A stretch of DNA of 5,060 nt from Oscillospiraceae bacterium (GTDB lineage: Bacteria > Bacillota > Clostridia > Oscillospirales > Oscillospiraceae), in contig CACXBO010000094.1 in the NCBI GenBank assembly GCA_902765975.1, positions 1 through 5,060 of the forward strand, given 5' to 3'. This document shows, in pieces, positions 5,046-5,060 of the stretch. The position numbers were made by a program, and so were the translations under genes. Under the pieces are notes generated by a model. The model searched no databases. It was not told the origin of the DNA and worked only from the letters and a program-made list of their open reading frames with translations. Every line of letters starts with the position of its first letter. Positions within the stretch are counted from its first letter, which is position 1.

Positions 5046-5060
5046 AAAGCGGAGCAATTA
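5042..5060 (+). CDS. Start of a third ger operon gene, probably the GerB-type permease-like subunit (runs off right edge)
   Basis: The ATG overlaps the TGA of the gerC-type gene in ATGA, and GGAGG lies 10 bases upstream. Only six codons are visible (Met-Lys-Ser-Gly-Ala-Ile). GerB-type subunits, APC-superfamily-like membrane proteins, often begin with a short Lys/Gly/Ile stretch of this kind, but six residues prove nothing. The call rests on the operon: A and C subunits are present and B is not elsewhere in the window. Confidence 0.6.

Overview
The window looks like chromosomal DNA from an endospore-forming Firmicute, most likely a clostridial lineage of moderately high GC. The evidence is a spore-germinant-receptor operon of the GerA/GerC type, strong AGGAGG-type ribosome binding sites, a sigma-A-like promoter and short rho-independent terminators. 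No rRNA or other taxonomic marker is present, so the genus cannot be given. An Oscillospiraceae-like or related gut clostridium is a guess from composition and gene content only.

Layout, left to right. Positions 1-714 (minus) hold the 5' part of a secreted BspA-type leucine-rich-repeat protein that runs off the left edge. It is clearly more AT-rich than the rest. Positions 715-852 are intergenic, with the LRR ribosome binding site and a strong terminator for the next gene. Positions 853-1644 (minus) encode a four-helix membrane protein with a C-terminal His/Cys3 putative zinc-binding domain. Positions 1645-1785 form a divergent promoter region with one promoter facing each way. Positions 1786-2415 (plus) encode an Ala/Gly/Ser/Leu-rich DUF937-like protein, followed by a terminator. 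Positions 2416-2526 are packed with consecutive inverted repeats. From about 2527 to the right edge runs a tightly coupled germination operon: a GerA-type subunit, a GerC-type lipoprotein overlapping it by 4 bases, and the first six codons of a third gene, again with a 4-base ATGA overlap, which by context should be the GerB-type subunit.

How the genes work together. The ger genes should encode the three subunits of one germinant receptor in the spore inner membrane: A is a membrane protein with a large soluble N-terminal domain, B is an APC-type permease-like protein, and C is a lipoprotein. The order here appears to be A-C-B. The DUF937 gene and the His/Cys membrane-protein gene are separate transcription units with their own promoters and terminators. 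Nothing in the sequence ties them to germination.

No wholly new system is visible. The items most worth a second look are the 10-bp inverted repeat that encloses the Shine-Dalgarno-like sequence of the gerA-type gene, the uncertain start of that gene, and the membrane protein with the His/Cys3 tail.
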